DNA from: Chalciporus piperatus
Taxonomy: Eukaryota > Basidiomycota > Agaricomycetes > Boletales > Boletaceae
DNA length: 64,000 bases
NCBI GenBank assembly: GCA_038093975.1
Contig: JBBPTG010000026.1
Span: 62,001-126,000, forward strand
Reading direction: 5' to 3'
The number at the start of each line of letters is the position of its first letter. Positions within the stretch are counted from its first letter, which is position 1. The translations under genes and the position numbers were made by a program. The notes beneath the pieces are model-generated. The model searched no databases, was not told the DNA's origin, and saw nothing but the letters and a program-made list of their open reading frames with translations. This document shows, in pieces, positions 53,190-64,000 of the stretch.

Positions 53190-53960
53190 CTCTGAAGCCA
53201 GCGGGGCTGTTGAGCCCGCGCCGGCCATGTGTTGGTGTCGAGGTTGAAGGTGGGAGGTGGTGGGGGGGAGACAACCCAAGCGGCTGTCGTTGAAGTGAGT
53301 GGATGAGGTGATGGGTGAGGAAACACGAACCTCGTGATGCCGGCGGGGCTGCTGAGCCCACGCCGGCCGTTTTTTTACGATCGAGTTTGAGGGAGCGAGG
53401 TGGTGGGGGGGAGACAGCCCGAGCGGCTCTGTACGAGGTGAGAGAGGATGGTGGTGGGTGAGGAAAAACACACCATGTGCTGCCGGCGGGGCTGTTGAGC
53501 CCACGCCAGCCATCGAGTTCGAGGTCGAGGTTGTTTGAGGGTTTGGAGGTGGTGGTGGTTCGTACAGCCCGAGCGGCTCTGTACGAGATGAGAGGTGGTG
53601 GTGGTGGGTGAGGAAGAACACACCGTGTGCTGCCGGCGGGGCTGTTGAGCCCTCGCCGGCCGCGTTTTCGCGTTTTCGTCGTTTTCGTGTCGAGAGTGGT
53701 GTGGTAGGTGGTAGTGGGCCGAGCAGTGCAAGCGGCTGTTTGCGGGGTGAGCGGGTGGCTTATCACTCACCTCGTGAAGCCGGCGGGGCTGTTGAGCCCA
53801 CGCTGGCCGCGTTTTCGCATTTTCGTCGTTTTCGTGTCGAGAGTGAGGTGGTAGGTGGCAGCAGGCTGTTTGCGAGGTGAGCGGATGTGGTGGTGAGCGA
53901 GTTTTCACTCACCTGGCGATGCCGGCGGGGCTTTTGAGCACTCGCCGGCCGTTTTGCTGT
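53190..53960. repeat. GC-rich tandem array, six units of 141-150 bp, each with a strong hairpin
   Basis: Units recur at about 53198, 53339, 53483, 53633, 53779 and 53921. Each has a core in which GCCGGCG and GGGCT pair with AGCCC and CGCCGGC around a GTTG-type loop. The rest of each unit is purine-rich and keeps a minus-strand frame with proteins of the type RPAWAQQPRR repeated. I treat the frames as repeat by-products. Confidence 0.8.
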
Positions 53961-54069
53961 TGTTGAGGTGTGGTGTAGTGGTGAGAGAGAGTCGAAGAGG
54001 TGGCGCGGCAAATTCAACATGGTCACGTGACTTTTTCGCGCGGATTTTTTGTCAAGTCCGAGCATTAGG

Positions 54070-54830
54070 GAAATGTAGCTACACTTTATTAGGATCTCCT
54101 ACACTAGATAGCTACCATATTTTTTGTACACTTGTGTATGCTTTTTTGTACACTTTCAATAGGTTTGATCTCCACATACTTTGCTACCCTTTTAACTACA
54201 CACTTACTGCGCTTTTTGTACACTTTTGCTACACTCAATCTAGCCATACTTTCCCACACTTGTAATTACACATTTACTACGCTTTTTTGTACACTTTTGC
54301 TACACTCAATCTAGCTACACTTTCCTACACATTTGATTCAAGTTTTACTACGCTTTTTTGTTACACTTTGCTACACTCAATCACTACACTTGTAACTACA
54401 CTTTTAGTACGCTTTTTTGTCCACTTTAGCTACACTCTATCACTATACACTTTCCCACACATTTCACTACACTTTTACTACGCTTTTTTGTACACTTTTG
54501 CTACACTCAATCTAGCTATACTTTCCCACACTCTTGACTACACTTTTACTACGCTTTTTTGTACACTTTAGCTACACTCAATCTAGCTACACTTTCCCAC
54601 ACTTTTACTACACTTTTACTACACTTTTACTACACTTTTTTTGTACATTTTGCTCACTCAATCTAGCTATACTTTGCCACACTTGTAACTACACTTTTAC
54701 TACACTTTTTTTGTACACTTCACTACACTCAATCCTAATACCCTTTCCCAAATTGTTAACTACACTTTTAGTGCACATTTTTGTGGACTTTAGCTATAAT
54801 CCATCCTATGAATGATTATAAAATGTCACT
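54070..54830. repeat. AT-rich tandem array of about 55-65 bp units
   Basis: A variable unit built from CTACACTTTTACTACGC, TTTTTTGTACACTTT and GCTACACTCAATCTAGC, repeated about a dozen times. It contrasts sharply with the GC-rich array next to it. Open frames (FATLNLA repeats) follow from the periodicity. Confidence 0.8.
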
Positions 54831-54844
54831 AATTAGAATGACTC

Positions 54845-55790
54845 TATTAGATGACTGAGTAGTACTGGAGTGATTGGGTGAGCTGAGGGCTGGGTAACTG
54901 GATAACTGGTATGACTGGTGTGACTGAAGTGACTGGATTACTGGATTACTGGAGTGACTGGATTACTGAGGTGACTGGATTACTGGAGTGACTTGTGTGA
55001 CTTGTGTGACTTGTGTGACTTGTGTGACTTGTGTGACTGGAGTGACTGGATTACTGGACCACTGAGTGACTAGATTACTGGAATACTGGAATACTGGATG
55101 GCTGGAGTAATGAGACAACTGGATTGCTGGATGACTAGGGCACTGGGCTACTAGGCTGCTGAGATGACTACATGACTGGGAAACTGGGCTACTAGGCTAC
55201 TGAGATAACTGGATGACTGGAACACTGGGCTACTGAGCTACTGAGACTACTGAAGTGACTGGATGATTGGATGACTGGGCTGCTGGGTTACTGGAACTAC
55301 TGGATGACTGGATGACTGGGATGCTGGGTTACTGGAACTACTGGATGACTGGATGACTGGGATGCTGGGTTACTGGAACTACTGGATGACTGAATGACTG
55401 AATGACTGGGCTACTGAGACTACTGAAGTAACTGGATGACTTGATGACTGGGCTGCTGGGTTACTGGAACTACTGGATAACTGGAACACTTGGCCACTGG
55501 ACTAATGAGACCACTGGAATGACTGAATGACTGGATGACTGAGCTACTGGGACTACTGAAATGACTGGATGACTGGATGACTGGGCTGCTGGATGACTGA
55601 GACTACTGAGACTACTGGATGACTGAATGACTGAGCTACTGAAGCTACTGAAATGACTGGATGACTGGGCCACTAGGCCACTGGGTTACTGAGACTACTG
55701 AAACTACTTGATGACTGGGTGACTAGGTTACTGAAACTACTGAAACGACTGAAATTACTTGTTACTGGGCCACTGGACTACTGATTTAAC
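54845..55790. repeat. Right arm: ACTGGATGACTGG satellite, expanded
   Basis: Inverted partner of the left arm. Its outer part (about 55260-55790) is longer than the left arm because of extra tandem units (for example TGGGATGCTGGGTTACTGGA repeated). An inner TGTGACTTG run (about 54991-55030) is also locally amplified. Confidence 0.85.
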
Positions 55791-55838
55791 TGATCCAGTC
55801 ATTCCAGTAACTTCAGACTTTTTGCAGTCTTGCTGATG

Positions 55839-58800
55839 CAGGTTCTTGTAAGGAGTGCGCGCCATCATATCCCGTTCGGCGGCCGATGCTGCCTTGGGTC
55901 TACGAGACAAGCGAAGACCAGGGTCCATAGGGATAGAAACAGGATGGGCGTCGGAGAGACCGAATTGAGAGATAACACGATCGATCAACGCAGTCTGGGA
56001 GAGGGATATGGTCCGATGTGCACGATCATGTTCGATGGCAATGCCAACGCAAAACTTGGCTTCTCCCTGGTCACTAAACTGCCAACGAGTGCGAAGTTGT
56101 TGTTTAAAGGCGGTCAGGGCGCGAGGGGAATCACCGAGCATGAAGAAATCATCGACATGGACAGCGAGTATTACGATCCCGGTGTCGTCGCGGCGGAAAT
56201 AGACGCAGTACTCGCATTCGAGACGGGTAAAGCCCCAGGCGACCATCTGGGAGTGCAGGGTCTTGTTCCAAACGCGCCCACCCTGTTTCATGCCGTACAA
56301 ACCCTTTTGCAACTGCCATACGTAGTCCTCCTTGCCTGGTTCCACAAAGCCTTCAGGCTGCTCCATGAAGCATGCTTCGTCGTCAGAGAGAACACCGTTA
56401 AGGAAGGCAGTCTTGATATCAAGTTGCTCGATCTCCCAGTCCAGGGCGGCTCCGAGATGTGCGAGCACGCGGAAGGACTCCAGGCGTGCAGTAGGCGATG
56501 TAGTCTTAGTGTAGTCCTGTCCGTATACGGCGCTAAAACCGCGGCAGACGTAACGAGCTTTGAAACACGCAGGGGCACCATTCTCGTCGCGTTTAAGCTT
56601 GAAGACTGGCTTACCCTTCATAATGCGACGACCTGAAGGGACTTCGGACCGGGGAATAAGCTTGTAGACGCCTAATTCGCGTAGGGAGGCAAATTCTTCC
56701 TGCAACGCCTTGCGCCAATCATCGGCAAAGGGGGAATCCATAGCCTCACCATAGGTCTGAGGGTCGGCAGGCCAATCGGCGGCACTGGCAACGAAAATGC
56801 CGTCGTCGTCATCACCATCATCAGGGATGCCTACAAGGCAAGGCACGTCGTCCAGGTCAACATCAGATAAGGGGGCTGGGAGGACAACGGCAGGGTCGGA
56901 AGCGACCAGAGCGTCCAGGATGGCACGCTGTACGTCAGAGACGAAGGCAGCACCGGTTGGTTTATCGGCGGGAGTAGCAAGACGCGGGGACCTGCGCAAG
57001 GGAACAGGAGGAGACGACGATGTGGGCGATGGCGCGACCTCAGGCTGAATGGGCAGGCTCGATGGGATCACTGGATTGGGACCGGCCACGACGGGGGTGG
57101 CAGGGCCAACAGCGTCGTGATGCAGCTGATGTGATTCTATGAAGGAGACATGATAGGAAGTAATTACTTTGCCTGTCGCACGGTGAAAACAGCGGTAAGC
57201 CTTGGAATCGAGCGAGTAGCCGACCAGAATACACTCCACCGAGCGGTCAAAAACCTTTGGGTTATGACGATTCTGAATCAGCACGAATGCGCGGCAGCCA
57301 ATCTCACGCAAGTGAGACAGATCGGGGAGATGGCCGTGCCAACGCTCGTATGGAGTGTGGTTAAGCTGTGACTTAACTGGGGTGCGGTTTGTGAGGTAGC
57401 ATGCAGTAACCACGAACTCATCCCAGCGAGATACCGACATCGCACAGGCAGAACGCATAGCACGAGCCTTGCCCATCAAGGTGCGATGCAGACGCTCCAC
57501 GCGACCATTATGGGCAGAGGTGTGCGGGGCAGTGAACTGTTGCTGGGTCCCCCGAGAAAGGAGCCACTCACGCATTGCATCACTCTTCAGTTCGCCGTTG
57601 TCGCAACGATATATCCCTACGAGGAGGCCGGTTTCGACCTGACGAGCGCGTTCCCAAGATTGCAGGGCAGGAAAAGCAGCAGACTTGGCAGGGAGAGGGA
57701 TGGACCAGCAGTAGGACGAGAAGTCGTCAATAATGTTCAAGACATATTTATTTCCCGAAGTCGAGACATTGTCAGGATGCTCCATCAGGTCTACGTGCAC
57801 GATCCCCAAACGACGCTCAGCCCGCTTCCCCTCACGAACCTTGGGAACACTAGTTCTCGTCTGCTTTCCGAGGATACAGTGTTCACAAGTGGTCATAGGA
57901 GGAGAAGGTGCGACAGGCATACCTTCGGCCAAGCCACCACGAGCGAGCTCGGCAACAGCACGAAAGTTGGCGTGGCCAAGGCGAGCATGCCAGGTAAGCA
58001 TGGTGGGAGAAGGGCGCGCGAGATAGGCATGGCCTGCTGTAAACTGTCCGCCGGAGATCGCATACAGCCTGCGAGAAGTAAGCGATCCCTGAAGAATACG
58101 AACACCACTGCGAGCGATGACCCAACAGGAAGTAGCGTCGAAGCTGACGGAGCAGCGGAGACCAGAGCAGAGGGCGGAAACGGATATCAGGCGAACGGTA
58201 GCGTTGGGAATGAAAAGGACGTTGTCGAGAGTGATATGAATCCCTTTGGCGACTACGAGACGGATGGTGCCGATCCCAACAGCCTGGATAGAGGAACCGC
58301 CGATGCCATTGACAGAGCGAGGGGGAATAGGCCTGAGCCTAAAGAAGTCGGACTCCGTGTTGCTGATATGCACCGAGGCACCACTGTCCAGGAAGAAGGG
58401 TGCCACAGCAGGATCGACAACTGTCGGGGCGCGTTGAGAAGGTGCACGGTAGGTCAAACCAGCGAAGTCGACGGGGCGCGAATTGACGCGCCAATCAATC
58501 GAAGCCGAGAGGGAGTCGACGGAGAGCAGAAGAGCATCGTATTCCGTGGTGTCGGCGTCAGAGAGGGCACGAAGAAAATCTGGGGTGATAGGGTCGCTAG
58601 CGAGGCCGGCGAACTCGGTAGTAGCCTCCGAAGCAGGGGAAGCGGGGGAGTCCTGAAGTAGGAAGGCCTCGCTGGTTTGCGGATCGATAAAGTAAGCCCG
58701 TCCACGTTGATCGTAACGGACGGTCCCAGGTTTGCCAGTGGCGGCAGCGGTAGATGCACGGCCCCCCGTAGAAGTAGTAGGCTTGCTGGACGAGGGAGGC

Positions 58801-59630
58801 TGTCGGTTGCGTTTAGCAGCTCGCTCGGCCAAGACCTGCTCGCGTTGGCCCGCACGTGCACCACCGACCTGGAAACAATCAGCCTCCGTGTGACCAACGC
58901 CGCCGCAGTTCTTGCAACACTTCCTGTGAGTTTGAGCACCGCAAACGAAGCAAGACTTCGAAGTGGCATGCGTGTGAGGCTTTGCTGTCGCAGCGAAAGC
59001 GACAGAGGAAGGACCCCGGGCGGCATCGACGAGCTGCTGTTCAGTCTCGAGGCGAGCACGCGCCATCTCAGGAGTGTAAGGGGAAGAAATGGAGCTTTGG
59101 GTGATGCAGTTCGCGACATGGTCTCGCACCGACGTGAGCTCCTCGGACATAGCGTTCATCATCATGATGAGGGCGAACGTGTCCTCAGAGGGTATGCCCA
59201 TAGAATATATGCGCCGAACATCTTCGGCGATCGCCATGCTCGTCTGTGCGAAGCGGTCGCTTCTGCGATATCGAACGCCCAGGAGCTTCTGTATGATATG
59301 GATTTGGGCGATCGGGCCCACATGCTCATGGCGAAGACGAAGCTTGGTCCAGGCAGAGTGGGCGTGACGAAGGCCACGGAGGAAGACTTGCTCTTCAGGT
59401 GAGCAGCATTCGCGGATAGCGGCGATGACCGCGAGATTGTTAGCTGTCCAGGTCGCGGCACCTTCGCTATCGACGAGGGGATTAGGGCATGAGATGGTAC
59501 CGTCGATGTAGCATCCGGCGTGGTGCATAAAGATAAGATTGGTCACTTCCTCGCTCCAGCTCATCCAGTTATTCAGGCCACGATCAAGCTTTTCCTTGAT
59601 TTTGCTAGTGTCCGAAGTACTGAACGTCAC
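55839..59630 (-). CDS. Copia gag-pol polyprotein, truncated after reverse transcriptase
   Basis: One uninterrupted frame of about 1264 native codons, read from 59630. It begins without a good ATG: the frame opens after a stop upstream and the first codon here is GTG; an internal ATG follows at the MSWSEEVTNL position. Domains: gag with zinc knuckles (CCKNCGGVGHTEADC), protease (FFLDSGASVHI), pre-integrase finger (HARLGHANF; CEHCILGKQTR), integrase (VHVDLMEH; HTSAHNGRVERLHRTLMGKA) and RT (YVCRGFSAVYGQDYTKTTSP; ILAVHVDDFFMLG). It breaks at TPYKNL (55839), just before RNase H. The last 27 codons to 55755 are repeat sequence. Confidence 0.85.
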
Positions 59631-59920
59631 CTTAGGAATCGTCGCCTTCCGCTTAAGGAGGGCGTTAAGATCGGCGAGCGAGAGCGAAGGGGGAGTGTTG
59701 GCGATAAAGGGCGCAGGGTCTCGACGGGCTGTATATATATATATGCGCTCCGGAAGATGAGAAGCACGCCGACGTCACCACTGCGATGAAGTCGCCAAAA
59801 ATAGATGGGGGATTATCCCGCCGGCGTCGCTGAAGCGATAGAAGACAGAATATGCCTCGTATGGTTGAAGACGGGGCGTCGTGCGCCTAGGTCGGTTCTG
59901 GGTTCGCCTCTAACGAGCCC
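59631..59920 (-). other. Leader region of Copia element 2
   Basis: Untranslated leader between the primer-binding site and the gag frame. It includes a TATATATATATA microsatellite (59732-59744). No gene. Confidence 0.4.
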
Positions 59921-59934
59921 CAGGGCTCATAACC
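59921..59934 (-). other. Primer-binding site of Copia element 2
   Basis: Plus-strand CAGGGCTCATAACC, identical to the site of element 1, directly adjoins the LTR. It matches the anticodon arm of initiator tRNA-Met. Confidence 0.7.
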
Positions 59935-60151
59935 TGTTAAGACTAGGACACGTCAACCGCTCGGTTCCTCAACCAGATGGATATATTAAGTACCTAGGAC
60001 ACGTCAACTAGTACTGATCAGTGTCTGATATACGATACGAAGATGATAAGATACTCACCCGCTCGGTTCCTCAACCAGATGGATGAGGAAAGAGAGCGGG
60101 TGCGAACTAGGTCGAGTATTTAATACTATCGAGTTGGAATGCTGAATAACA
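59935..60151 (-). repeat. Candidate 5' LTR of Copia element 2
   Basis: Starts TGTTAAGACTAGG at the primer-binding site and ends GAATAACA, giving TGTTA/TAACA inverted ends. It contains two copies of GCTCGGTTCCTCAACCAGAT (about 59960 and 60062) and two of TAGGACACGTCAAC. There is no partner LTR to confirm the outer boundary. Bases 60152-60486 hold no recognised gene except the promoter of the next one. Confidence 0.6.
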
Positions 60152-60486
60152 TCGATCGCGCGTGCGCCAACACACGTATATATCCACGCATGGTTTTCGG
60201 TCGAAAGCCCCCCCGAGTTGGTGGGGCGTGGCTCCGTTAGTTTTTTAATTGGAGCTAAAAAAAATTATTCTAATTATCGCGGTGCTTTTTGTACTTGTGC
60301 CCGAGTGAATACGAGTGTTGTTTTATGGTGTAACTTGGTCAAATGAAATGTCGAACATGTACCGAAGAGCGGAGGACGCGAGAATCACGGGACGTGGCAC
60401 GTGGAACGCGAACTCGTGGACGCTTGAGGTTGGGCACGAACCAGGGCACCGTCTATTTGGTGGCTACCAGCAAGTTCAGCTTTCGA

Positions 60487-63400
60487 ATGGACATTGACGA
60501 CGTTGTTGACACATCCGACGTCGAAGAACGCGAAGTGTTTGCTCTCTCTGAATGCGACGATCAATGGACATTCTCCCCCACACAGAGTACGCGCGCCGGT
60601 CTCGTATCCCCCAAGCGTGGCTTTTGCGCACAGCAACGACCAGAGCCGATATCGGTACAGATAACGCGCGTGGACAGGTTCAGTGATTATGAGGTAGAGA
60701 ATCCGTCACCCCGGAAACGCATAAAGGTACGACGCGTCCCAGAGTGTCTCATTCTCTGTTGATCCCCTCTCGCAGATAAATCACGATGTCCCAATGAGAC
60801 TCGGCCTTTTGAGCAAGGGTGAACAAGACCACTCAGTGCCGTTTTCATCTCCACGATACGATTCACCTCGCTCAGATTGGAACTCTCTCTTCTCTTCTCC
60901 ACCCCCCCGACATACGGCTGACTCTGGTGTTCAACGAAATTCCAGTGACACACCTGGCCCATCCAAAGGGAGCATGAGTACACCTTTGGCATCCAAGCTG
61001 CCTTCTACCTCACGGTTGCGTTCTCAGTCCCTCGACCCGCTACATTCGCTTCCTACCCATCTTCCTTCAACTCCTCCCCCGACTTCCCCTCGACTTTTCC
61101 ATGACAAAGGCAGTCCTAAAGCACGAAGGAAGGACGCGATGGAATCCTCGCCCTTGACACCCGTTTCATCTCCGCATCGTCCGATTCAAGCACCCTCGCC
61201 GTCACCAGATCCACTTTGGCTTTTTTTCTCCCCCCGACGTGCGTGCGTGCCAAATCCCCCTATATCTCGCCCCGTTGATCCGCCTGTCGTTGATCCGCCT
61301 GTCCCCTCACCTCCTGTAGATATCGACTCTGAAGTTCCCCCTGAGGTCCTCCGTGACGACCCCCTTGATATCCTCGATGATCCACAACCCATTGCTCGCT
61401 ACGCTCTACGTCGGCGAGAGGCTCGACAGTTGAATCCATACGCCTATGACAAGTTGTTGTACAAACAACAGATGAAGGCCCACCCGGACGCCATCGTTCA
61501 TCACTCTAGATCTGGAGCTACTGGTGAAGATGGTACCCAAGAGTCGTATGTGTTTTCACTTGATGATCTGGATAACGACGAGGTCTACGTGGATGCGGAG
61601 GAGAATGCTAGAAGGAGACGACGGCGGAGGGATAGTCTTGGTCAGGGGAGTGAGGGCAGAGAGAATGTCGAAGGCGCGGCTGAAAGAGAGGTGGAAGATG
61701 GATGGCTACCCGAGGCGTTGAAACCACTGTCGAGCGACGACGACGACGACGACGGTGATGAGATACGCAAGTTGGCTAAGAAAGCTCGTAGGGAAAGGGA
61801 GAAAGCGGAGGCCAAGGCAAGAGCTGAAGCTAGGAAGGCTGCTCTTGAGGCTCGTCGCGCAGAAGCGGAGGCTAGGAAGAAGAGACCTAAACCTTTCCCG
61901 GTACCCAGAAATGCTGCATGCTCGTCTGGACGTTCTCCCGAGCCGATTCATCTGCATGTAAGTGCTTCCGTCCACAGTGCTTCATCGGTCTACATGCCTT
62001 CCGAGCAGGAAAGGTCGCTTTCCCCGCCGCTGTTCCCCCGAGCACAGTCTGAGCCAGCGATGTCGTCGCTCGCACCATCTCCCGCGAAATCGCCCCCCAG
62101 GCCACCACCTGCACCTTCTCGGGCCTCGTTTCACTCCCCAATTTCTGCCTCCGCCCGCCATCAATCACTTGACTATGTTGTTTATCAAGAAGACGATGTA
62201 TTTTTCCCTCTGAACCTTTCCCCCGTCCACCAATCCACCTCTTCCTCGGCCCCTCCCAGCCCTTCTGGTCCGCCTCCGACATCGACTGCCAGTGCTGCAC
62301 CTTCGCAAGCCTCGAGAACTCATTCGGAATCAGAATCGGACCAACCTTTTCTCCCCGAGATGAATTTGAAAGAAAAGAAACGCCTCCGAGCACTCAGGCG
62401 TATGATGCCAGCTGTGATGATTTCACGACAACTTGGAATGGCTAAAGCTGCTCCACCGCCGCGCGCTAGAGCGGCGTCTCTATCATCGGATAACGAGGCT
62501 GAGGAAGTTAGGTTGATACCCGGGCTTGCGAGAGTTCGGAGAGGTAGCTACAGGGACGTGGACATCAAAGGCGATCCGGAGAGCTCAGACATTGAACGGC
62601 CTGCTGTGCCCTCCGATGATGATGGGAATAAGGAACAGGACGCAGGGGTCATCGAGGTGCTTTCGGACGGGGAATCAGCAGTGAGGGTCATACGAGCCCG
62701 ACATACCTCGCCAAGGCGTCGATATGGGAGCGACGTGATCTCCATCAGTGACGATTCCATGCCTGGGTCCTCGGCGGAGGAGGAGTCGGAAAATACGAGC
62801 AGCGACGAAGAACCAGCCCGGCGATCGCTTTTTGATCGCCCTGCAGAGAGAGGGCCTGCCCATGAAAGAAGTCTGATCGACTGGATGTTGAGTAGGACGA
62901 GGGACGCTGGCAAGTCAAAAGCCAAGTCTAAACAACCCAAGGCGTCGAGGAACTCTCATGGGCCCAGGAAACCGAGGCTGGATATCGTTACGAGTGGCGC
63001 AAGGCGATACGGGAAAGGACACCAAACTCTCTTACCTTTCGTCAACGCTACCAAACACCACAACTCGGAGCACGGCGATGGATCTGTTTCCTTCGACCAA
63101 GATGCAGCTCACGAGGGAAAGAAACTGAAGAAGAGGAGGAAGCAACCGTCCAGGACGAATCAAGGACAATTGTTCAACGTTCACCATGATTTGACGCGTA
63201 TCACCTCGGGGCATCGAGAAGGCAAGTCGAGCCGACGTAGGGCTGCGCTGGTCATCGACAAGGACGACAGTGCATTTAGGCAGGCCCTGGATCCGGGATG
63301 GAGAGCTGAAATAGAGAGGTGGAATAAACCTGTCCCTTCCGCTCGTCAGCCCGTGGCAAGGCAAATGCCCGCTGCTCCTGGTGCTTCGGCTGCTCCTCGA

Positions 63401-64000
63401 CCACGACCACGACTATCCCATCGGGCATCTCCTGAAGCGCAGCAAGAGCTTCGGCTTCCTTTTTACTTCCAGCGCGAAGACGGACCTTTTGCGACAGCAC
63501 GCCGTCATATCGTGACGGATATGAACATCACGCCACTTCCTTCTGGTGTCAAGTTCGAGGGGTCTTCGTATCTCGGCAAGGGCCTTCTTCATCAGCTCAT
63601 TGCAATTACTTCTGGGCAAGCGGAGCCATTTCCCCCGATATATTGCAATGCACAGGGATTCGACTTTGGACCAACGACCTCCGCTGCTCTCTTCAGTGCA
63701 CTCCTCGGACCGCTTTGCGATCGGCTTGCTGTTTCCCTGTCCGACATCGAGGCAGGCGACCCGGACAAGATCAAGGAGTGGGATCCGGTGATACGGGCTT
63801 CAACTCAACTTTTGTCGTGGCTCGTCGTCCATACAGAAGACGAAGAATTTGCTTCTCTGGAGGCGGCGCTTCACGAATATACGGATGGGCTGCTGCTCGT
63901 TCTAGAGCCCATCGAGACTACCCTGTTTTCGCTGACCGCTCACTGGTTCATCATTGAACTATTAGCACGGCTCACAGCTGGCGTCAAATATCGGCGGGGA
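60487..64000 (+). CDS. Mus7/Mms22-like DNA repair protein, 3' end outside the window
   Basis: Exon 1 is 60487-60726 and exon 2 runs from 60776 to the end of the window without a stop, giving 1155 codons so far. The N-terminal 750 residues are disordered, with acidic, Ser/Pro-rich and Lys/Arg-rich stretches. Near residue 290 there is a conserved box, RYALRRREARQLNPYAYDKL followed by YKQQMKAHPDAIV, which I recognise as the N-terminal signature of the Mus7/Mms22 family. These are scaffold subunits of a cullin (Rtt101-Mms1 type) ubiquitin ligase that acts at damaged replication forks. The last 200 residues become ordered (GSSYLGKGLLHQLIAI; HWFIIELLARLTAG), as expected at the start of the helical Mms22 body. 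I chose MDIDDVVDTSDVEE as the start; an in-frame ATG at 60343 is possible but reads like noise. Confidence 0.65.

Larger units (their letters stand above)
52422..55838. mobile_element. Foldback-like composite element (3.4 kb) with long satellite-type inverted arms
   Basis: The left end (52422, CATCAGCAA, then ACTGCAAAAAGTCTGAAG) and the right end (55838) are inverted copies through at least 55 bases with two mismatches. The arms continue inward as long, mostly matching inverted arrays of CAGTCATCCAGT-like units (left to about 53010, right from about 54845). A 300-bp non-repetitive order of variants, such as TTTCCCAGTCATGTAGTCATC, is shared base for base. The core contains two unrelated tandem arrays. 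No transposase frame is present. The left junction interrupts a KOW-like frame and the right junction interrupts a Copia polyprotein, consistent with a mobile insertion or recombination hotspot. Confidence 0.7.
55755..60151 (-). mobile_element. Ty1/Copia retrotransposon 2, 3'-truncated
   Basis: The 5' LTR candidate (59935-60151), primer-binding site and a long polyprotein are present, but RNase H and the 3' LTR are missing: the sequence switches to foldback repeat at 55838. It belongs to a different Copia lineage from element 1 (different LTR, single gag-pol frame, CCHC knuckles). Confidence 0.85.

Noticed and set aside
53115..53908. Minus-strand histidine/proline-rich repeat proteins
   Set aside because: Frames shift between tandem units and arise from the 141-150 bp satellite; no start or splice logic.
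52440..55790. CRISPR-like array
   Set aside because: Units are degenerate, without fixed repeat and unique spacer alternation, and the genome is eukaryotic.
57486..58661. 391-codon plus-strand frame
   Set aside because: It is antisense to the integrase and protease part of Copia element 2 and shows no independent motif.

Overview
The window is fungal and almost certainly from a mushroom-forming basidiomycete (Agaricomycetes). The evidence is dense genes with many 45-70 nt GT-AG introns, a SAT-KS-AT-PT-ACP-TE non-reducing polyketide synthase, a Urc1-type gene, WD40/TPR proteins whose C-terminus resembles the tail of agaricomycete HET-E-like proteins, agaricomycete-style HNH and Spt5/KOW-like sequences, and a mix of Copia, Gypsy, LINE, tyrosine-recombinase and hAT elements. 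All gene models below were spliced by eye; reading-frame arithmetic across every listed exon set was checked.

Region 1 (0.3-10 kb): a small-heat-shock-protein remnant, then a head-to-tail tandem triplication, all on the minus strand, of a seven-exon WD40-TPR gene. Each copy starts with a four-base coding mini-exon. The copies at 3.8-6.6 and 7.1-9.8 kb have open frames, although the latter has a damaged splice donor. The copy at 0.9-3.6 kb has a 19-bp frameshifting deletion.

Region 2 (10-36.7 kb) is the genic core: a basidiomycete Cys-rich unknown, a Urc1/GTP-cyclohydrolase-II-like gene (8 exons), a disordered Ser/Pro-rich protein, a 2.9 kb gene-poor stretch, a 2038-aa non-reducing PKS (8 exons), a decayed HNH gene, an F-box-like unknown, an NAD(P)-binding epimerase-like gene, two tRNA-Gln genes with tiny introns, a non-autonomous hAT element inserted beside one of them, a 13-exon amino-acid permease, a DIRS-like RT/RNase H fragment and a small unknown gene. 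The PKS has no recognisable tailoring-enzyme neighbours, so I do not call a gene cluster.

Region 3 (37-60.2 kb) is a transposon and satellite graveyard. In order: a LINE 3' half ending in poly-A; a Copia element with both LTRs that abuts the LINE; three satellite-like arrays; a Gypsy gag-protease remnant with a candidate 5' LTR; a small coiled-coil gene; a 362-bp near-perfect palindrome; a KOW-like fragment; a 3.4 kb foldback-like element made of long inverted arms around two unrelated tandem arrays; and a second Copia element whose RNase H end was lost exactly at that foldback boundary. Both Copia elements carry a primer-binding site matching the anticodon arm of initiator tRNA-Met.

Region 4 (60.5 kb to the end): a large, mostly disordered, open reading frame with the sequence character of Mus7/Mms22 DNA-repair proteins, running off the right edge. 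The most unusual object is the foldback structure at 52.4-55.8 kb.
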